A stretch of 64,000 nt of DNA from Symsagittifera roscoffensis (taxonomy: Eukaryota; Xenacoelomorpha; Acoela; Convolutidae). Location of the stretch: positions 33,005,090 to 33,069,089 of the forward strand of contig NC_087069.1 in the NCBI RefSeq assembly GCF_963678635.1, given 5' to 3'. The position numbers were made by a program, and so were the translations under genes. Below, piece by piece: positions 21,806-32,434 of the stretch (the stretch's first letter is position 1; every line of letters starts with the position of its first letter). The notes beneath the pieces are model-generated. The model was not told the origin of the DNA and did not search any database. It saw only the letters and a list, made by a program, of their open reading frames with translations.

Positions 21806-22831
21806 CTTTAGAAAAAATAATATCGAAATTCAGCTATGTGTTTGAGGTTCCATACACGCTAGTTCAAATTAGATGATTGGTGCGCCCATTTTACGCGCTG
21901 ATGTAACGCTCATGCTTGGGTAGATAGTTTTCATAGCTTCGATTATAGCCAGGGTGGCACTTGTTGCAAACTATTTATTCTATGCTTAATGAAAACAATC
22001 TTTGGACTCGTGGGTCTGTTTAATTGTTGCTAGCTTAGTTTTCATGAAGGTTCATCTTGCGTGCCGACTTTCGACTAAAGACAATTTTTGAAAGTTAGAA
22101 GCATATTTGACCATTTTTAGCCCAGAGTTGGGGGGTTTGAAGTGGCATATTTGGGATAATTAAAGCGTTGACATATTTTGTCTTATCAAAGAGTAAGCGG
22201 CGAAATGAATCCTGTCAAATTGAATTGAAGGCGACATTTTTGTAATTAGTTTCTTAAGCAGGCGTAAAAATTATCACTTTGCTCCTTGCATAGCTTTTTA
22301 ATGGATAAAATAGAGAAAAAAAATTCAAAAAATAAACGTGTTCCATTTTTTGAATATTTTGTACCTTTATTATAAAGATAAACGTATTGATTGATCACCT
22401 AGTTGTGTGGAAAATGCGAAATTGCGCTTGGCTTGTTTTGGAAACTTGAAGAAATGACTTTTAATCGGCTTTGTATTTTTTTGTCTTGCGAGGAATTTTA
22501 AGATTTTTTGGTGCTGGTCTCTTTTTTGATATCGAATATATATTTTTTCGGTGCTAGCAGCTTGAGAAACTGTAATGCAGTTGTAGGAAATGTAAAAATC
22601 TGATGAAGTTCAGTTATATTTCGCTGTTGATATTTTTCTCATGGACAGACTGCCAAGTTTATTTTTGTTTTACTTTTGGTCGCATAGTTTGGATGTGTTG
22701 CAAATTTAAGGTTGCATGTATGATGCTGTTTTCTTTTAGTCCTTTGGTGACTTATATTTACACTTAAACAATTTTTTGTACAAGTCGTGTTAGAAATTGA
22801 ACTTGCTTTATTAAAGAACCTTAAGCACTTC

Positions 22832-22935
22832 CAGGTTCCTTCCCACTTGGTCTAGAGGTAACGCGTTTGCCTTTGCACCCTATGGTCCGCCCTTGTTTTT
22901 TTAAAGTATGCATGAAATTGATTTTTTTTGAAAAT
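22832..22935 (+). mobile_element. tRNA-derived SINE fragment, duplicated copy
   Basis: Unit 2 counterpart of 16351-16460, with the same box A-like tggtctagaggtaacgcg and a two-base-shorter T run. Confidence 0.45.
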
Positions 22936-23274
22936 TTAATTGTCTGACTTACGTTAGTCTGCTTAAGTTTTTTCGGCTTAGTTGCCTTACCACACACTTT
23001 TCTTTTGGTGTAAGGATGTTTCATTGTAGTTAAAAGTTTTTTTGATGTAGTTTATCGAGACATAAAATTTTGGTAGACCTAGGTTTTTAATTTATTTTGT
23101 TAAGACACGTTTTTTCGACTTTTTTATGTTAATGTTGTATCACAATCTGAGCGAAGCTCTGTTTCGCCTCTGTATTAGGTTTTTTTTTTCATTAGAAAAC
23201 AGGCGCTTCTTCTTGTTCTGTAGCTTCGCAACAAAAAAAGTGTTGCCTCGTATCTGTTGAACTCTGCTTTTTAG

Positions 23275-23643
23275 GAGACAATACAAGTTGGTCATCGACA
23301 CAAAAGAGGTGCCAATGAGCGGTTATGCAGACCTTCTTTGGAAATGGTCCCAAAAATGTACCCAACTGGGAATCGCTTATAACCTTGCGATATCTTCATC
23401 AACAGAGAATGTGTTGTGTTGACTGTGTTCTTCTTGCCTCGCAAGCCAACTGATCGAATGTCTGACTGGATGGCGACTGGATTCCTGGAACTGAGTGGGT
23501 ATATTTTGGTAAGCACAGACGAGCTGTATGAGACTGTATCTCAACACGAAGTACTGAATTACGTCAAAGAAACAGCTGAACTATCAGTAGAATCGTGCAA
23601 TGAACTGGAAAGCTATATGCTCGAAACAATAAACGAGTTGTGA
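23275..23643 (+). pseudogene. Duplicated GDPGP1 terminal exon, frameshifted
   Basis: Copy of 16794-17157 in duplication unit 2. A 5-bp insertion near 23413-23418 (tgttg repeated, giving gtgttgtgttgactg where unit 1 has gtgttgactg) shifts the frame, so only the part from 23416 is open. No first exon lies between unit 1 and this copy, so it is not expected to be translated. The frameshift shows lack of constraint since the duplication. Confidence 0.85.
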
Positions 23644-24546
23644 CGATTTCATGTTTGGAATTCATATCTGCGTGAATTTTAACTGGATATCGAAAAGGTG
23701 TGGCCAAGCTATTTACGAACTAACTTGTGTGGCTCATGCGTAAGGGGATTTCCGGGTGCGGAGAGTTTCCAACAACAGGGTTCAGGGTCTGTTTTTTTCT
23801 TCGCCGGTGTAAATTTTATATTTTCAAAATTATAAATTTGGTAAAGTTTCAAAAGTTATCATTTATTAATACAGGAAGTTTTTAACAATCAATCAATATA
23901 ATCTCTGTTTTTATTAAGAGAGGCGTAAGCATTTTTTAGAGTTGTACTGCGAAGCCTTGTTTGAACCCAGTAATCTTTATTATGCGCAAACAGATGAAAT
24001 GATTGGACATTGCGGTTGTCCACTCTCTGTCTGTTATCTGAGAATAATAGAAAAGTTACCGAAGTTAGTTGCGCTTTACTTGGTTTCGAAAGTCCATTTG
24101 ATCCCCACAATGACCAGCAAACTAATTGATGAATGGTTCCATTTTTCCATTAGGTCAATTCTATCAAAAAACCAAACCTATGTCCACCAAAAGCAAAAGG
24201 TTTTCTGCCAAATTTGGCAAGAGTTATGAATTCGAAGTTTCATTTTTGAAGTTCATCGGATTGAAGCACCTTTTTTACCGCTCTTTTGATATACTTCAAA
24301 GAGAATATTTTTTTCTGGTGAGTATTTTTGTAGTATAAAGAAAAAATTGTAATTACCCTGCGATGTAGCACATGACAGGAAATTAGCGGGGAAAATATTC
24401 TAGAAAGGATTTTTTATTATTAGAAGTTGCGTATCATTAAAACGTACATTTGATTAGCCATTTGTTTGCGAGATCGTCATGTGATATCGATCGACGAATA
24501 TAGAGCAATTATGATTTTTTGTTACATTCTATTCACCTAATGGAAG
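23644..24546. other. Unit 2 copy of non-coding DNA downstream of GDPGP1
   Basis: Counterpart of 17158-18061, including the candidate minus-strand exons at 23888-24126. Nothing else seen. Confidence 0.4.
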
Positions 24547-24550
24547 TTAT

Positions 24551-24960
24551 TGGAACCTGATCTAAACTACATTTTATGATTGGATAAATTAGATATTTTA
24601 CCACTGTAAAGTATTTAATATTAACCAATCATGATCCATCTAACTAACAACCCACTTATTTGTAAGTGCTGAAATTACTTGTAATTTCAGCACCAGAGAG
24701 ATTTGAATTTAACTTAGAAATTAGTTGACTCTCCAAGAAGACTTCAGCTGCCGCAATAAACCAGTATACCCTAGATCTATTGAGCCTAGCAGAGACTAGT
24801 TAAACAACCTGAGACTAGATAGTATAAGAGTAAGATTAGGATCGGTATTAGACTAAGGAGTTGCACGAATCTATCCGGCCGAAAATAAGATAGCGTGACG
24901 AGCAGACGGTGTACCCTATCCGAAATTACTCTATGAGTTATACACTTCGGTCCTAACTCA
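24551..24960 (+). repeat. 5' LTR (410 bp)
   Basis: Begins TGGAACC and ends CTAACTCA. It differs from the 3' LTR only at 24858 (g, against a at 47538) on base-by-base reading. AATAAA is at 24755-24760 and a tataaga-like motif near 24821. A perfect 13-bp inverted repeat lies at 24666-24693. Confidence 0.97.
24666..24693. promoter_or_regulatory. Perfect 13-bp hairpin in the LTR
   Basis: gtgctgaaattac, loop tt, gtaatttcagcac. It is present identically in the 3' LTR at 47346-47373 but absent from the older solo LTR, so it is a derived feature of this subfamily. A role in termination, packaging or protein binding is only a guess. Confidence 0.7.
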
Positions 24961-24962
24961 TC

Positions 24963-24980
24963 TGGTGCGACCATAAGTCT
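24963..24980 (+). promoter_or_regulatory. Primer binding site candidate
   Basis: TGGTGCGACCATAAGTCT starts two bases after the 5' LTR. TGG pairs with the CCA end of a tRNA. I cannot name the tRNA without a comparison. Confidence 0.65.
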
Positions 24981-25047
24981 CGAACAAGACCTTAATAGCT
25001 TAGAATTAACCAAAAATAGATTAGAATTTAGACAAAACATTTTTAAA

Positions 25048-25281
25048 ATGTTACACGACGATAATTTAATCGAAATGTCTCTACGACTCAATAGATCAAA
25101 GCCAATATTCCGAACGATAAGAGAACTACCCGGAATTGCAAGAAGACCTCGAACCAGAGACGACATACGACAAAGTAGAAACTTACCATATAGTTATATG
25201 ATAGTTCGGCAAAAGCCAACACAAACTTTTGTATTTAGAATACTACTAGCAATGAATTTAGATTTTCATTTGCAAACATAA
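25048..25281 (+). CDS. Leader ORF of the LTR element (77 codons)
   Basis: The first ATG-initiated frame after the LTR. The frame is open from the LTR boundary itself, so a longer non-ATG version is possible. The product is basic (many R) and soluble. No homology is recognised. In retroviruses and some env-bearing gypsy elements a short leader exon supplies the start codon for a spliced env mRNA; this is a candidate for that role, but no clear GT donor was identified here. Confidence 0.3.
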   Translation: MLHDDNLIEMSLRLNRSKPIFRTIRELPGIARRPRTRDDIRQSRNLPYSYMIVRQKPTQTFVFRILLAMNLDFHLQT

Positions 25282-26209
25282 AATATTGAAGTCAATCTTC
25301 AAAATCATTTCAGGCGCTAAACAAAATTATTAATATACAATAACGATTGATAAAAAGATCTCAGATCGTTTTCCTAAATTCTGCAGTAATATACAAAACA
25401 TGTTTGAAAAATATTTATTGAAAAATCAAAATAAAAATTAGTAGCATGACAATAAATGGTTAAGTAATCATAAATCATCCTGTTGTTCCAGCTTCATCAC
25501 CTAAACATAACAGCATTCATAAGCTCACTAATATCATAAAAACACTAAATCTTTTCTCTACACAAATTTAAATTATTTTAAACTTAAATTCACTTAAATT
25601 TAAAACCAGATCATCAAGGCTCATCCTTGGATCTTAAATTATTTTCTATTTAATTACATTTAAAACTTGATCATCAAGGCCTATCCTTGGATCAAAAAGA
25701 ACAATTTTGTTCTCCCCCACCCACTTAGCTAGTGTCTAACGACCTCAAACGTCGATTCACTATCCAACCCTTTCTAAAAACCCAGGACTAACAGAAATTT
25801 TTGAATAAAACTAATCATTCAAATTAGGATAAACAGTGAAGAACTTCGGTTATTCATCCTTCACTTGATCCCCCCTCTTACCAGACCCAGGATAAATCTT
25901 AGACTTAGTAAGTTTAAAATAGTATCTAACGAACTACTCGCGTTCTAATTATACCTGAACCTTGTGGATCGATTTACTATTCTCCAACCCTGAACACAAT
26001 CACTACCCTTAAGTAAGATTAAGTAAGTTAACACCTTAGCTTATACTAGCCACGAGAAAGTAAAAAATCATTCTTCGGACTCGAGATACTTTTTTCCCCA
26101 ACCCTGAACAAATAGACCCAGGTTAGGCTAACCAAAAAATCGTAAGGACTAACAGTCTAAGAAAATAGAAATCATTTAACAACCTTTTGCATCCGTCATC
26201 CTAAACCTT
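25282..26209. other. Untranslated leader of the LTR element
   Basis: Contains two copies of a small inverted motif, gatcatcaaggctcatcctt-ggatc, at about 25609-25633 and 25671-25695, and the stretch that also survives as an old fragment at 13306-14000. No ORF of note. The length (over 1.6 kb from LTR to gag) is large. Confidence 0.55.
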
Positions 26210-26677
26210 ATGTCATTTAAAAACCTAGGAAATAAACAAACAATCGTTTTACACAATTGTGAAATAGATAACAAAAAATACGATCTTGTAATCACACCTC
26301 ATACACAAACAGTTGGATATATCAGAACAAAACGACAAACATTAAAAAGAAAAATAATAACCAAACAAAGACAAATAACACGAAAAAGATTTTCCAAAAA
26401 CTGAAACGCATTTTCAGAATCAGAAACCAGCAGTTTAGACGAACTTTATAAATTAAAAGAATCTATAGATAAAAATTACCCCATTCACGATCAATTATAT
26501 TTTTCCGACTCAGAAACAACTTCAAATTCATCAAAAAGAGGAAAAAGAAGAATAAAAAGACAATATAAACACAAACCAGTACATTTATACAATTGGAATC
26601 AACCAATTAGACACATCGATAGTTACATATTAACAGTCATCAAACGAAAAAATGAGCTCAACACACACCCCAGGTGA
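26210..26677 (+). pseudogene. Small basic ORF before gag, with internal TGA
   Basis: One frame from ATG 26210 is open for 155 codons to TGA at about 26675 except for TGA at 26402-26404. The product has two arginine/lysine-rich patches (RTKRQTLKRKIITKQRQ near residue 44, and SSKRGKRRIKRQ after the stop) and an acidic serine-rich middle. Basic patches of this sort occur in small RNA-binding regulatory proteins, but I recognise no family. Its 3' end overlaps the start of gag (26652) by about 25 bases in another frame, which argues that it is an authentic gene of the element. Confidence 0.45.
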
Positions 26678-28256
26678 AGAAAGTCCAGATGATGATGATA
26701 TCTTCCCCTTTATCGTAGATGCAACCACAGATAGAGGACAGCACATATTTTGCAAAAATTTACTCTTAAATTTGTTTGAACCCGGAGTCAGTCCATGTAA
26801 AACAGAGTTCCCAGATGTAAAAATCAAAAGACAAATTATCGATCACTATTTGAAAGATATATGCAACTTAACACAACAATACGGAATCTACTCCATACAA
26901 TTCAGCTCACCAAACCAGAATCACAGCAAATATGTAATTCAAACAGACGACCTTGATTTAGAATTCTCAAAAGTATTCTCAGAATATATAAAAAGCATAC
27001 AATATCATAACTCACAAAGAGCAAACTCCATTTTCACCAATGAAGTTTTTGCAATAATATATAGTTATATCTCGATATTAGAAAACGAAATCCCAATCTC
27101 AAATGTCTCACCGACAGAAACATCTAAACATATAAGAGTACGACATGAAATCACACTACTCTCTAGTTTTCTAAATATAATTAAAGAAAATTTCACTAAA
27201 GATGATGTTTCACAACATACAAAACATGACTTACAAAAAATCTTGGCATGGTTTATAATAGATTATTTCACACATAATCTAGATTTAATTTCACAAGCAA
27301 GAAAAAATTTTAGACCTCAAAACTCAAACGATGATACTGCCATCACAGAACAGTCAGACTATGTTTGGGACCCCGAATGGTCTCATCCCGCATTCATAAA
27401 TTTCCCACAATCAATCTCAAGTCAAGCAATAAGTACGATATCTTATGTAAGAGATTATGTAAGAGTAATACCATTAACCATTGATGCAACACCATTAAAC
27501 TATAATACATTTTTACCTGATATGCAAAATAATAGTTTAAACTCCACAACCATACACAATGAAAACCTCAATGGAACTAGAAATCTCACCCAGCAAGATA
27601 TCCAGACACCATCACACTTCATAAATGAAGAAATCGTACACACAACAACTACACAACAAAGCATTTCACCGATACGTCCAAATTTAACAACACCAAGAAA
27701 TACAAACCCTTCACAAACACAGGTAACCTTACAATCAACCGTTAAACCTTCGGTTGCCCCAAACTATTCGAACATGGATTATCAGACATACAGACCCATG
27801 ACAATACCGTCAAAGACACGTAAAACGTTCACTAGAAACAATTTTGCAGAACATAATTATAATTACACACATCCATCAAAAACAAATTATCCCCCACGAA
27901 AAAATTTTAATAATTACACAAGATCTCGAAACTGGGATAACCCAATAGCACAAACTAATTCAGTAAATTTTCAAACAAATTTACATCCTTCACAGGATCG
28001 TAGTGAAAACTATCCATTTTTTCAACAAAATAAAAATAAAAAACAAACATCTTATCAAATGGATTACTTGTCCTCAGATGATGATTTTTTACAACCAGAT
28101 ATATTTGCACCATATAATCAAGAATATCGTGGACAAGGAGTACAGAAACCACATACAAATCATAGAATTTTTTCCCCACAACCGATAGATACACAAAATC
28201 AACAACCAATTCAGCAACAAAACCCAATTAATACACAATATTTTCAACCAATTTAG
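26652..28256 (+). CDS. gag: Gag, N-terminal part (534 codons)
   Basis: Starts MSSTHTPGEESPDDDD. Residues of about 20-260 are a helical globular region; from about residue 300 the protein is long and low in complexity, rich in N, Q, T and P. It ends at TAG 28254-28256, in frame with the next piece at 28257-28709. The stop lies in a repeated peptide motif (QPIQQQNPIN, then QPI-stop-QQNP) whose first copy has CAG at the same place, so TAG replaced a glutamine codon by C to T. Gag forms the particle core. Whether the stop is read through (context TAG CAA CAA) or is a mutation is unknown. Positions 27067-28256 lie in the duplicated segment and recur at 31245-32434. Confidence 0.8.
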   Translation: MSSTHTPGEESPDDDDIFPFIVDATTDRGQHIFCKNLLLNLFEPGVSPCKTEFPDVKIKRQIIDHYLKDICNLTQQYGIYSIQFSSPNQNHSKYVIQTDDLDLEFSKVFSEYIKSIQYHNSQRANSIFTNEVFAIIYSYISILENEIPISNVSPTETSKHIRVRHEITLLSSFLNIIKENFTKDDVSQHTKHDLQKILAWFIIDYFTHNLDLISQARKNFRPQNSNDDTAITEQSDYVWDPEWSHPAFINFPQSISSQAISTISYVRDYVRVIPLTIDATPLNYNTFLPDMQNNSLNSTTIHNENLNGTRNLTQQDIQTPSHFINEEIVHTTTTQQSISPIRPNLTTPRNTNPSQTQVTLQSTVKPSVAPNYSNMDYQTYRPMTIPSKTRKTFTRNNFAEHNYNYTHPSKTNYPPRKNFNNYTRSRNWDNPIAQTNSVNFQTNLHPSQDRSENYPFFQQNKNKKQTSYQMDYLSSDDDFLQPDIFAPYNQEYRGQGVQKPHTNHRIFSPQPIDTQNQQPIQQQNPINTQYFQPI

Positions 28257-28709
28257 CAACAAAACCCAATGATCACACACTCGTATCAACCGACGCAAAT
28301 GCAAAATGAAATACCACTCCCATATTATCTTCAACAACACGAAATAACAAGAAATCAACTTTCAAATTTTTCTCAAATGCCAAATGCAGCAGAATCATTA
28401 CAAATGACAATGAATCCATACCTTATGGGTGGATCATCAATAACATCAAATAAACCTTTAATGGTATTCATAGGAACAGACCCTGAATATTCTGTAGAAG
28501 ACTATTTAAATGCAGTAACAGCAAATTTGATTTTAAATATAGGACCTGAACCAATTAATACGCCGCTACATCAAAACTGGATACATCGACGCACAGCGTT
28601 GATACAAACTACTTTAGACGGCGCAGCCCAAAAATGGTTTTCAGTATTGCCTCTAGAAATAAAATCAAATTGGAAGAGATTTTACACAAGAATTTTCAAA
28701 AATGTTTGA
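28257..28709 (+). CDS. gag: Gag, capsid-like part, ends one base out of frame
   Basis: Continues the gag frame after TAG 28254-28256. It contains the capsid region typical of retrotransposon gags: PEYSVEDYLNAV, then RTALIQTTLDGAAQKWF and a following NWKRFYTRIFK. It ends at TGA 28707-28709 inside that conserved region. The remainder of the domain continues in the +1 frame from ATG 28702, so ATG and TGA overlap (atgtttga). One extra A in the run before the ATG would account for the shift; programmed +1 slippage is the alternative. Repeated at 32435-32887. Confidence 0.75.
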   Translation, partial: QQNPMITHSYQPTQMQNEIPLPYYLQQHEITRNQLSNFSQMPNAAESLQMTMNPYLMGGSSITSNKPLMVFIGTDPEYSVEDYLNAVTANLILNIGPEPINTPLHQNWIHRRTALIQTTLDGAAQKWFSVLPLEIKSNWKRFYTRIFKNV

Positions 28710-31230
28710 CTCCGAAAGAAACAAACAACAACAAAGAGTTTTATGTAATGAAATTCGCAGATTACCAAATGAAACCATCAAACAATTAGCAGTACGCATC
28801 GAAACACTAGTTCGAAAAGCATATTCATTAAATACACACGACTATAAAAACACAAAAATGACAGAAATCTTAATGATGACCTTAACACCTCAATTAAGGA
28901 AAATAGCAATAAAAAAGAGAGCATCCCATCCCTCCTCAATTCGAGAGCCCGATTTAGATTTCCGAAAACTAGTAGACAAACTAGAACAAGCAGAAATCAC
29001 AATGAAACTCGAAGAAACAGAAAATCTGAAATTACAATACGTTAACCGAATCGAAACAAATACCACAAGTATCAACAATATACAGGAATCAGATACAGAC
29101 CTCGTTGAAAAAATCACTGAAATACTCAATATTTACGAAAAACACCCAAACTTTAAAGGCAAACCATCTTTCAAAAAATGGTGTAATTATTGCCGACGTT
29201 ACGGACATAGTATTTCTGAATGTAGACAAAAACAGCAAGACAATCAAAATAAACCTCAAAAATATAAAGAACCAAATAAATCATTCTATCAATACATGAA
29301 GAAAGATCAAAATCTACCAAACAAAAATGTATACAGCAACAACAGTTCAGGAAAACCACTACCGAGCAATACCAACTACACGAGAAATCAATCACCACAT
29401 AACTCAAGTTATAGAGGAAGATCGCCAGAACGAAGAAATACACAAAATTCGTCACAAAATCACTACAATAGACAAAATAGTAGAAATAACTACTCCAGAT
29501 CAAATTCAAATACAACACGATTTGTTTCTAGATCTAATTCCCAATCAAGAAATAATTACTATCCAAACAATCAATCACGAAATTCATCATACAATAGAAA
29601 TAGAAACTACTCCAATAATCGGAATAGAAGTTATTCAAACAACCGAAACCAGAATTACCCGAACAATCGATCAAGGAATAACTCATATTATAGATCAAAC
29701 TATAACAGACCAAACAATAATTACCAAAACAGATCACTAAATAATTCACAAGATAGACATTCAAGTTATAATAATCGTTATAGAAATTATTCCCAATCAC
29801 CACACAGGAATAATAACCATTATAATAATTCTAACAATCGCCACAGAAGTAGTACACCTAAACATCAAAGAAATATTAATCAAGTACAATCAAACCCAGA
29901 AACAACATCAGACCCTCCAGGTATTGATGACACAGGAAATAACGAACTACAACTGAATCAAATTAACTGTGAATCATCAGAATCAGAAAGTGATAAAGAA
30001 AACACTATCTCCATAAATATGATAGCAGTTGAAAATGATTACGAACCTATTATATATGAACAACCTTTTTCATCACATATATATGAAAATCAATTAGAAC
30101 TCCTTCACAATTATTATATTGAACCCATCCATTCTACACAAACAACACAAGAAACAAACGAAATTAACACTACAAATCAACCCAATGAGAATGACAAGAC
30201 AAAATGCTTAAATACAAATCACATCTATCAGAACATACAAAAAGAACAACCCAAAGAAAAAATTTGGACAATACCATTTCTTTTAGAAAGTCCAAGAAGC
30301 AAAGAATTTCAACCACCAGATCTTGAAATTGATTTTTTAATTGATTCAGGAGCAGAATCAAATATAATAAACATTCCCACATGGAATGAAATAAAAACCT
30401 TACACCCAAAGCTAACACCTCTTGAAACCTCCAGTAAACTAGCAACAGCACAAGGATCAACATTGGTAAACTATGGAAAAATTCAATTATTTCTTCTCCC
30501 CACAAGAACAATGGAGCAAAATAAAATTTTAACTAAACCATTTAAACAAATATTCCATATCACTGATATTAAACACAATATCATTGGAATACCATTTATC
30601 TCTAAATATATACCAACAATCAACATATTAAACAGTAAAATACTAATCAAAGATAAATACACAAAAACAAAAGACACATCCCTAACATTTTTCCAAAGAT
30701 TAAACAAACAACCACCATTCTTTTCAAAATTTTATCCAATATATAACCAACAAAGAAAACACCTGAAACCACTATCAGGAAACATATATAATTTTTCATT
30801 AAAACAAGTTCACCAATATGATAAAAAACAAAACAAACAACAACTCTATATGTCAGATTTTGAATTCAAACCTATCCATAAATTTTTCAAAATCACAATC
30901 TCATCCATAAAATATTTGAAAAACTCGAATTCAGATATTATATCTCTACATGTATACAACAATACACCCTATCAAGTAACCTTACCTTTAGGACTTTTAG
31001 GCTATTGCGAAACCAACGCTACGATATCACCAATACACGAAAAAGAATATCGCGTAAATAATATACTCCAATTATTAGATATTTGTCAATCCACAATTCT
31101 TAATGAAGAATTATCCATAAATAATATAATAAGTAACGAAAAAAGAAATACGGATTATTTCACAAAAACCCCATATTTCAAACCTACATTCAACATAAGT
31201 AACTACGCAGAGAATCAACAGAAATTTTAA
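28702..31230 (+). CDS. Gag C-terminus, nucleocapsid and protease (copy 1)
   Basis: 842 codons. Residues 1-120 finish the capsid domain. A CCHC zinc knuckle, CNYCRRYGHSISEC (C-x2-C-x4-H-x4-C), follows near residue 160. Then comes an RNA-binding-like stretch of about 230 residues made almost only of N, S, R and Y. A retroviral-type aspartic protease begins with FLIDSGAESNII (active-site D-S-G) near residue 547 and ends near IIGIPFISKY. The frame closes with TAA at 31228-31230. In this copy no reverse transcriptase follows, because the duplication junction lies at 31243-31244. The encoded protein is identical to that at 32880-35408. Confidence 0.85.
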   Translation: MFDSERNKQQQRVLCNEIRRLPNETIKQLAVRIETLVRKAYSLNTHDYKNTKMTEILMMTLTPQLRKIAIKKRASHPSSIREPDLDFRKLVDKLEQAEITMKLEETENLKLQYVNRIETNTTSINNIQESDTDLVEKITEILNIYEKHPNFKGKPSFKKWCNYCRRYGHSISECRQKQQDNQNKPQKYKEPNKSFYQYMKKDQNLPNKNVYSNNSSGKPLPSNTNYTRNQSPHNSSYRGRSPERRNTQNSSQNHYNRQNSRNNYSRSNSNTTRFVSRSNSQSRNNYYPNNQSRNSSYNRNRNYSNNRNRSYSNNRNQNYPNNRSRNNSYYRSNYNRPNNNYQNRSLNNSQDRHSSYNNRYRNYSQSPHRNNNHYNNSNNRHRSSTPKHQRNINQVQSNPETTSDPPGIDDTGNNELQLNQINCESSESESDKENTISINMIAVENDYEPIIYEQPFSSHIYENQLELLHNYYIEPIHSTQTTQETNEINTTNQPNENDKTKCLNTNHIYQNIQKEQPKEKIWTIPFLLESPRSKEFQPPDLEIDFLIDSGAESNIINIPTWNEIKTLHPKLTPLETSSKLATAQGSTLVNYGKIQLFLLPTRTMEQNKILTKPFKQIFHITDIKHNIIGIPFISKYIPTINILNSKILIKDKYTKTKDTSLTFFQRLNKQPPFFSKFYPIYNQQRKHLKPLSGNIYNFSLKQVHQYDKKQNKQQLYMSDFEFKPIHKFFKITISSIKYLKNSNSDIISLHVYNNTPYQVTLPLGLLGYCETNATISPIHEKEYRVNNILQLLDICQSTILNEELSINNIISNEKRNTDYFTKTPYFKPTFNISNYAENQQKF

Positions 31231-31420
31231 ACAATGTTTAACTTATATCTCGATATTAGAAAACGAAATCCCAATCTCAAATGTCTCACCGACAGAAACA
31301 TCTAAACATATAAGAGTACGACATGAAATCACACTACTCTCTAGTTTTCTAAATATAATTAAAGAAAATTTCACTAAAGATGATGTTTCACAACATACAA
31401 AACATGACTTACAAAAAATC

Positions 31421-32434
31421 TTGGCATGGTTTATAATAGATTATTTCACACATAATCTAGATTTAATTTCACAAGCAAGAAAAAATTTTAGACCTCAAAA
31501 CTCAAACGATGATACTGCCATCACAGAACAGTCAGACTATGTTTGGGACCCCGAATGGTCTCATCCCGCATTCATAAATTTCCCACAATCAATCTCAAGT
31601 CAAGCAATAAGTACGATATCTTATGTAAGAGATTATGTAAGAGTAATACCATTAACCATTGATGCAACACCATTAAACTATAATACATTTTTACCTGATA
31701 TGCAAAATAATAGTTTAAACTCCACAACCATACACAATGAAAACCTCAATGGAACTAGAAATCTCACCCAGCAAGATATCCAGACACCATCACACTTCAT
31801 AAATGAAGAAATCGTACACACAACAACTACACAACAAAGCATTTCACCGATACGTCCAAATTTAACAACACCAAGAAATACAAACCCTTCACAAACACAG
31901 GTAACCTTACAATCAACCGTTAAACCTTCGGTTGCCCCAAACTATTCGAACATGGATTATCAGACATACAGACCCATGACAATACCGTCAAAGACACGTA
32001 AAACGTTCACTAGAAACAATTTTGCAGAACATAATTATAATTACACACATCCATCAAAAACAAATTATCCCCCACGAAAAAATTTTAATAATTACACAAG
32101 ATCTCGAAACTGGGATAACCCAATAGCACAAACTAATTCAGTAAATTTTCAAACAAATTTACATCCTTCACAGGATCGTAGTGAAAACTATCCATTTTTT
32201 CAACAAAATAAAAATAAAAAACAAACATCTTATCAAATGGATTACTTGTCCTCAGATGATGATTTTTTACAACCAGATATATTTGCACCATATAATCAAG
32301 AATATCGTGGACAAGGAGTACAGAAACCACATACAAATCATAGAATTTTTTCCCCACAACCGATAGATACACAAAATCAACAACCAATTCAGCAACAAAA
32401 CCCAATTAATACACAATATTTTCAACCAATTTAG
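31421..32434 (+). pseudogene. Gag N-terminal part, truncated duplicate
   Basis: Corresponds to residues of about 198-534 of the gag frame at 26652. The duplication starts inside gag, so this copy has no native start codon. The same TAG at 32432-32434 closes it. Confidence 0.85.

Larger units (their letters stand above)
20970..24550. repeat. 6.48-kb tandem duplication, unit 2 (left part)
   Basis: Matches 14489-18065 nearly base for base. Differences seen include an extra gt near 21392, aa/at changes, a 5-bp insertion in the GDPGP1 exon copy and single-base changes in homopolymers. It is interrupted after ttat at 24550 by the LTR retrotransposon. Confidence 0.92.
27067..31244. repeat. 4178-bp internal tandem duplication, copy 1
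   Basis: Spans from the middle of gag to just past the protease stop and recurs at 31245-35422. Only two shared bases (tt) are at the junction. All encoded products compared (534-aa gag tail, 146 aa, 842 aa) are identical between the copies. Confidence 0.95.

Noticed and set aside
28890-30707. Many minus-strand ORFs of 60-115 codons rich in F, L, V, Y and S within gag and pol (also at 33068-34885, 42166-43746).
   Set aside because: They are complements of A/C-rich coding sequence with strong codon bias; none has a recognisable domain, and they duplicate exactly with the sense genes.
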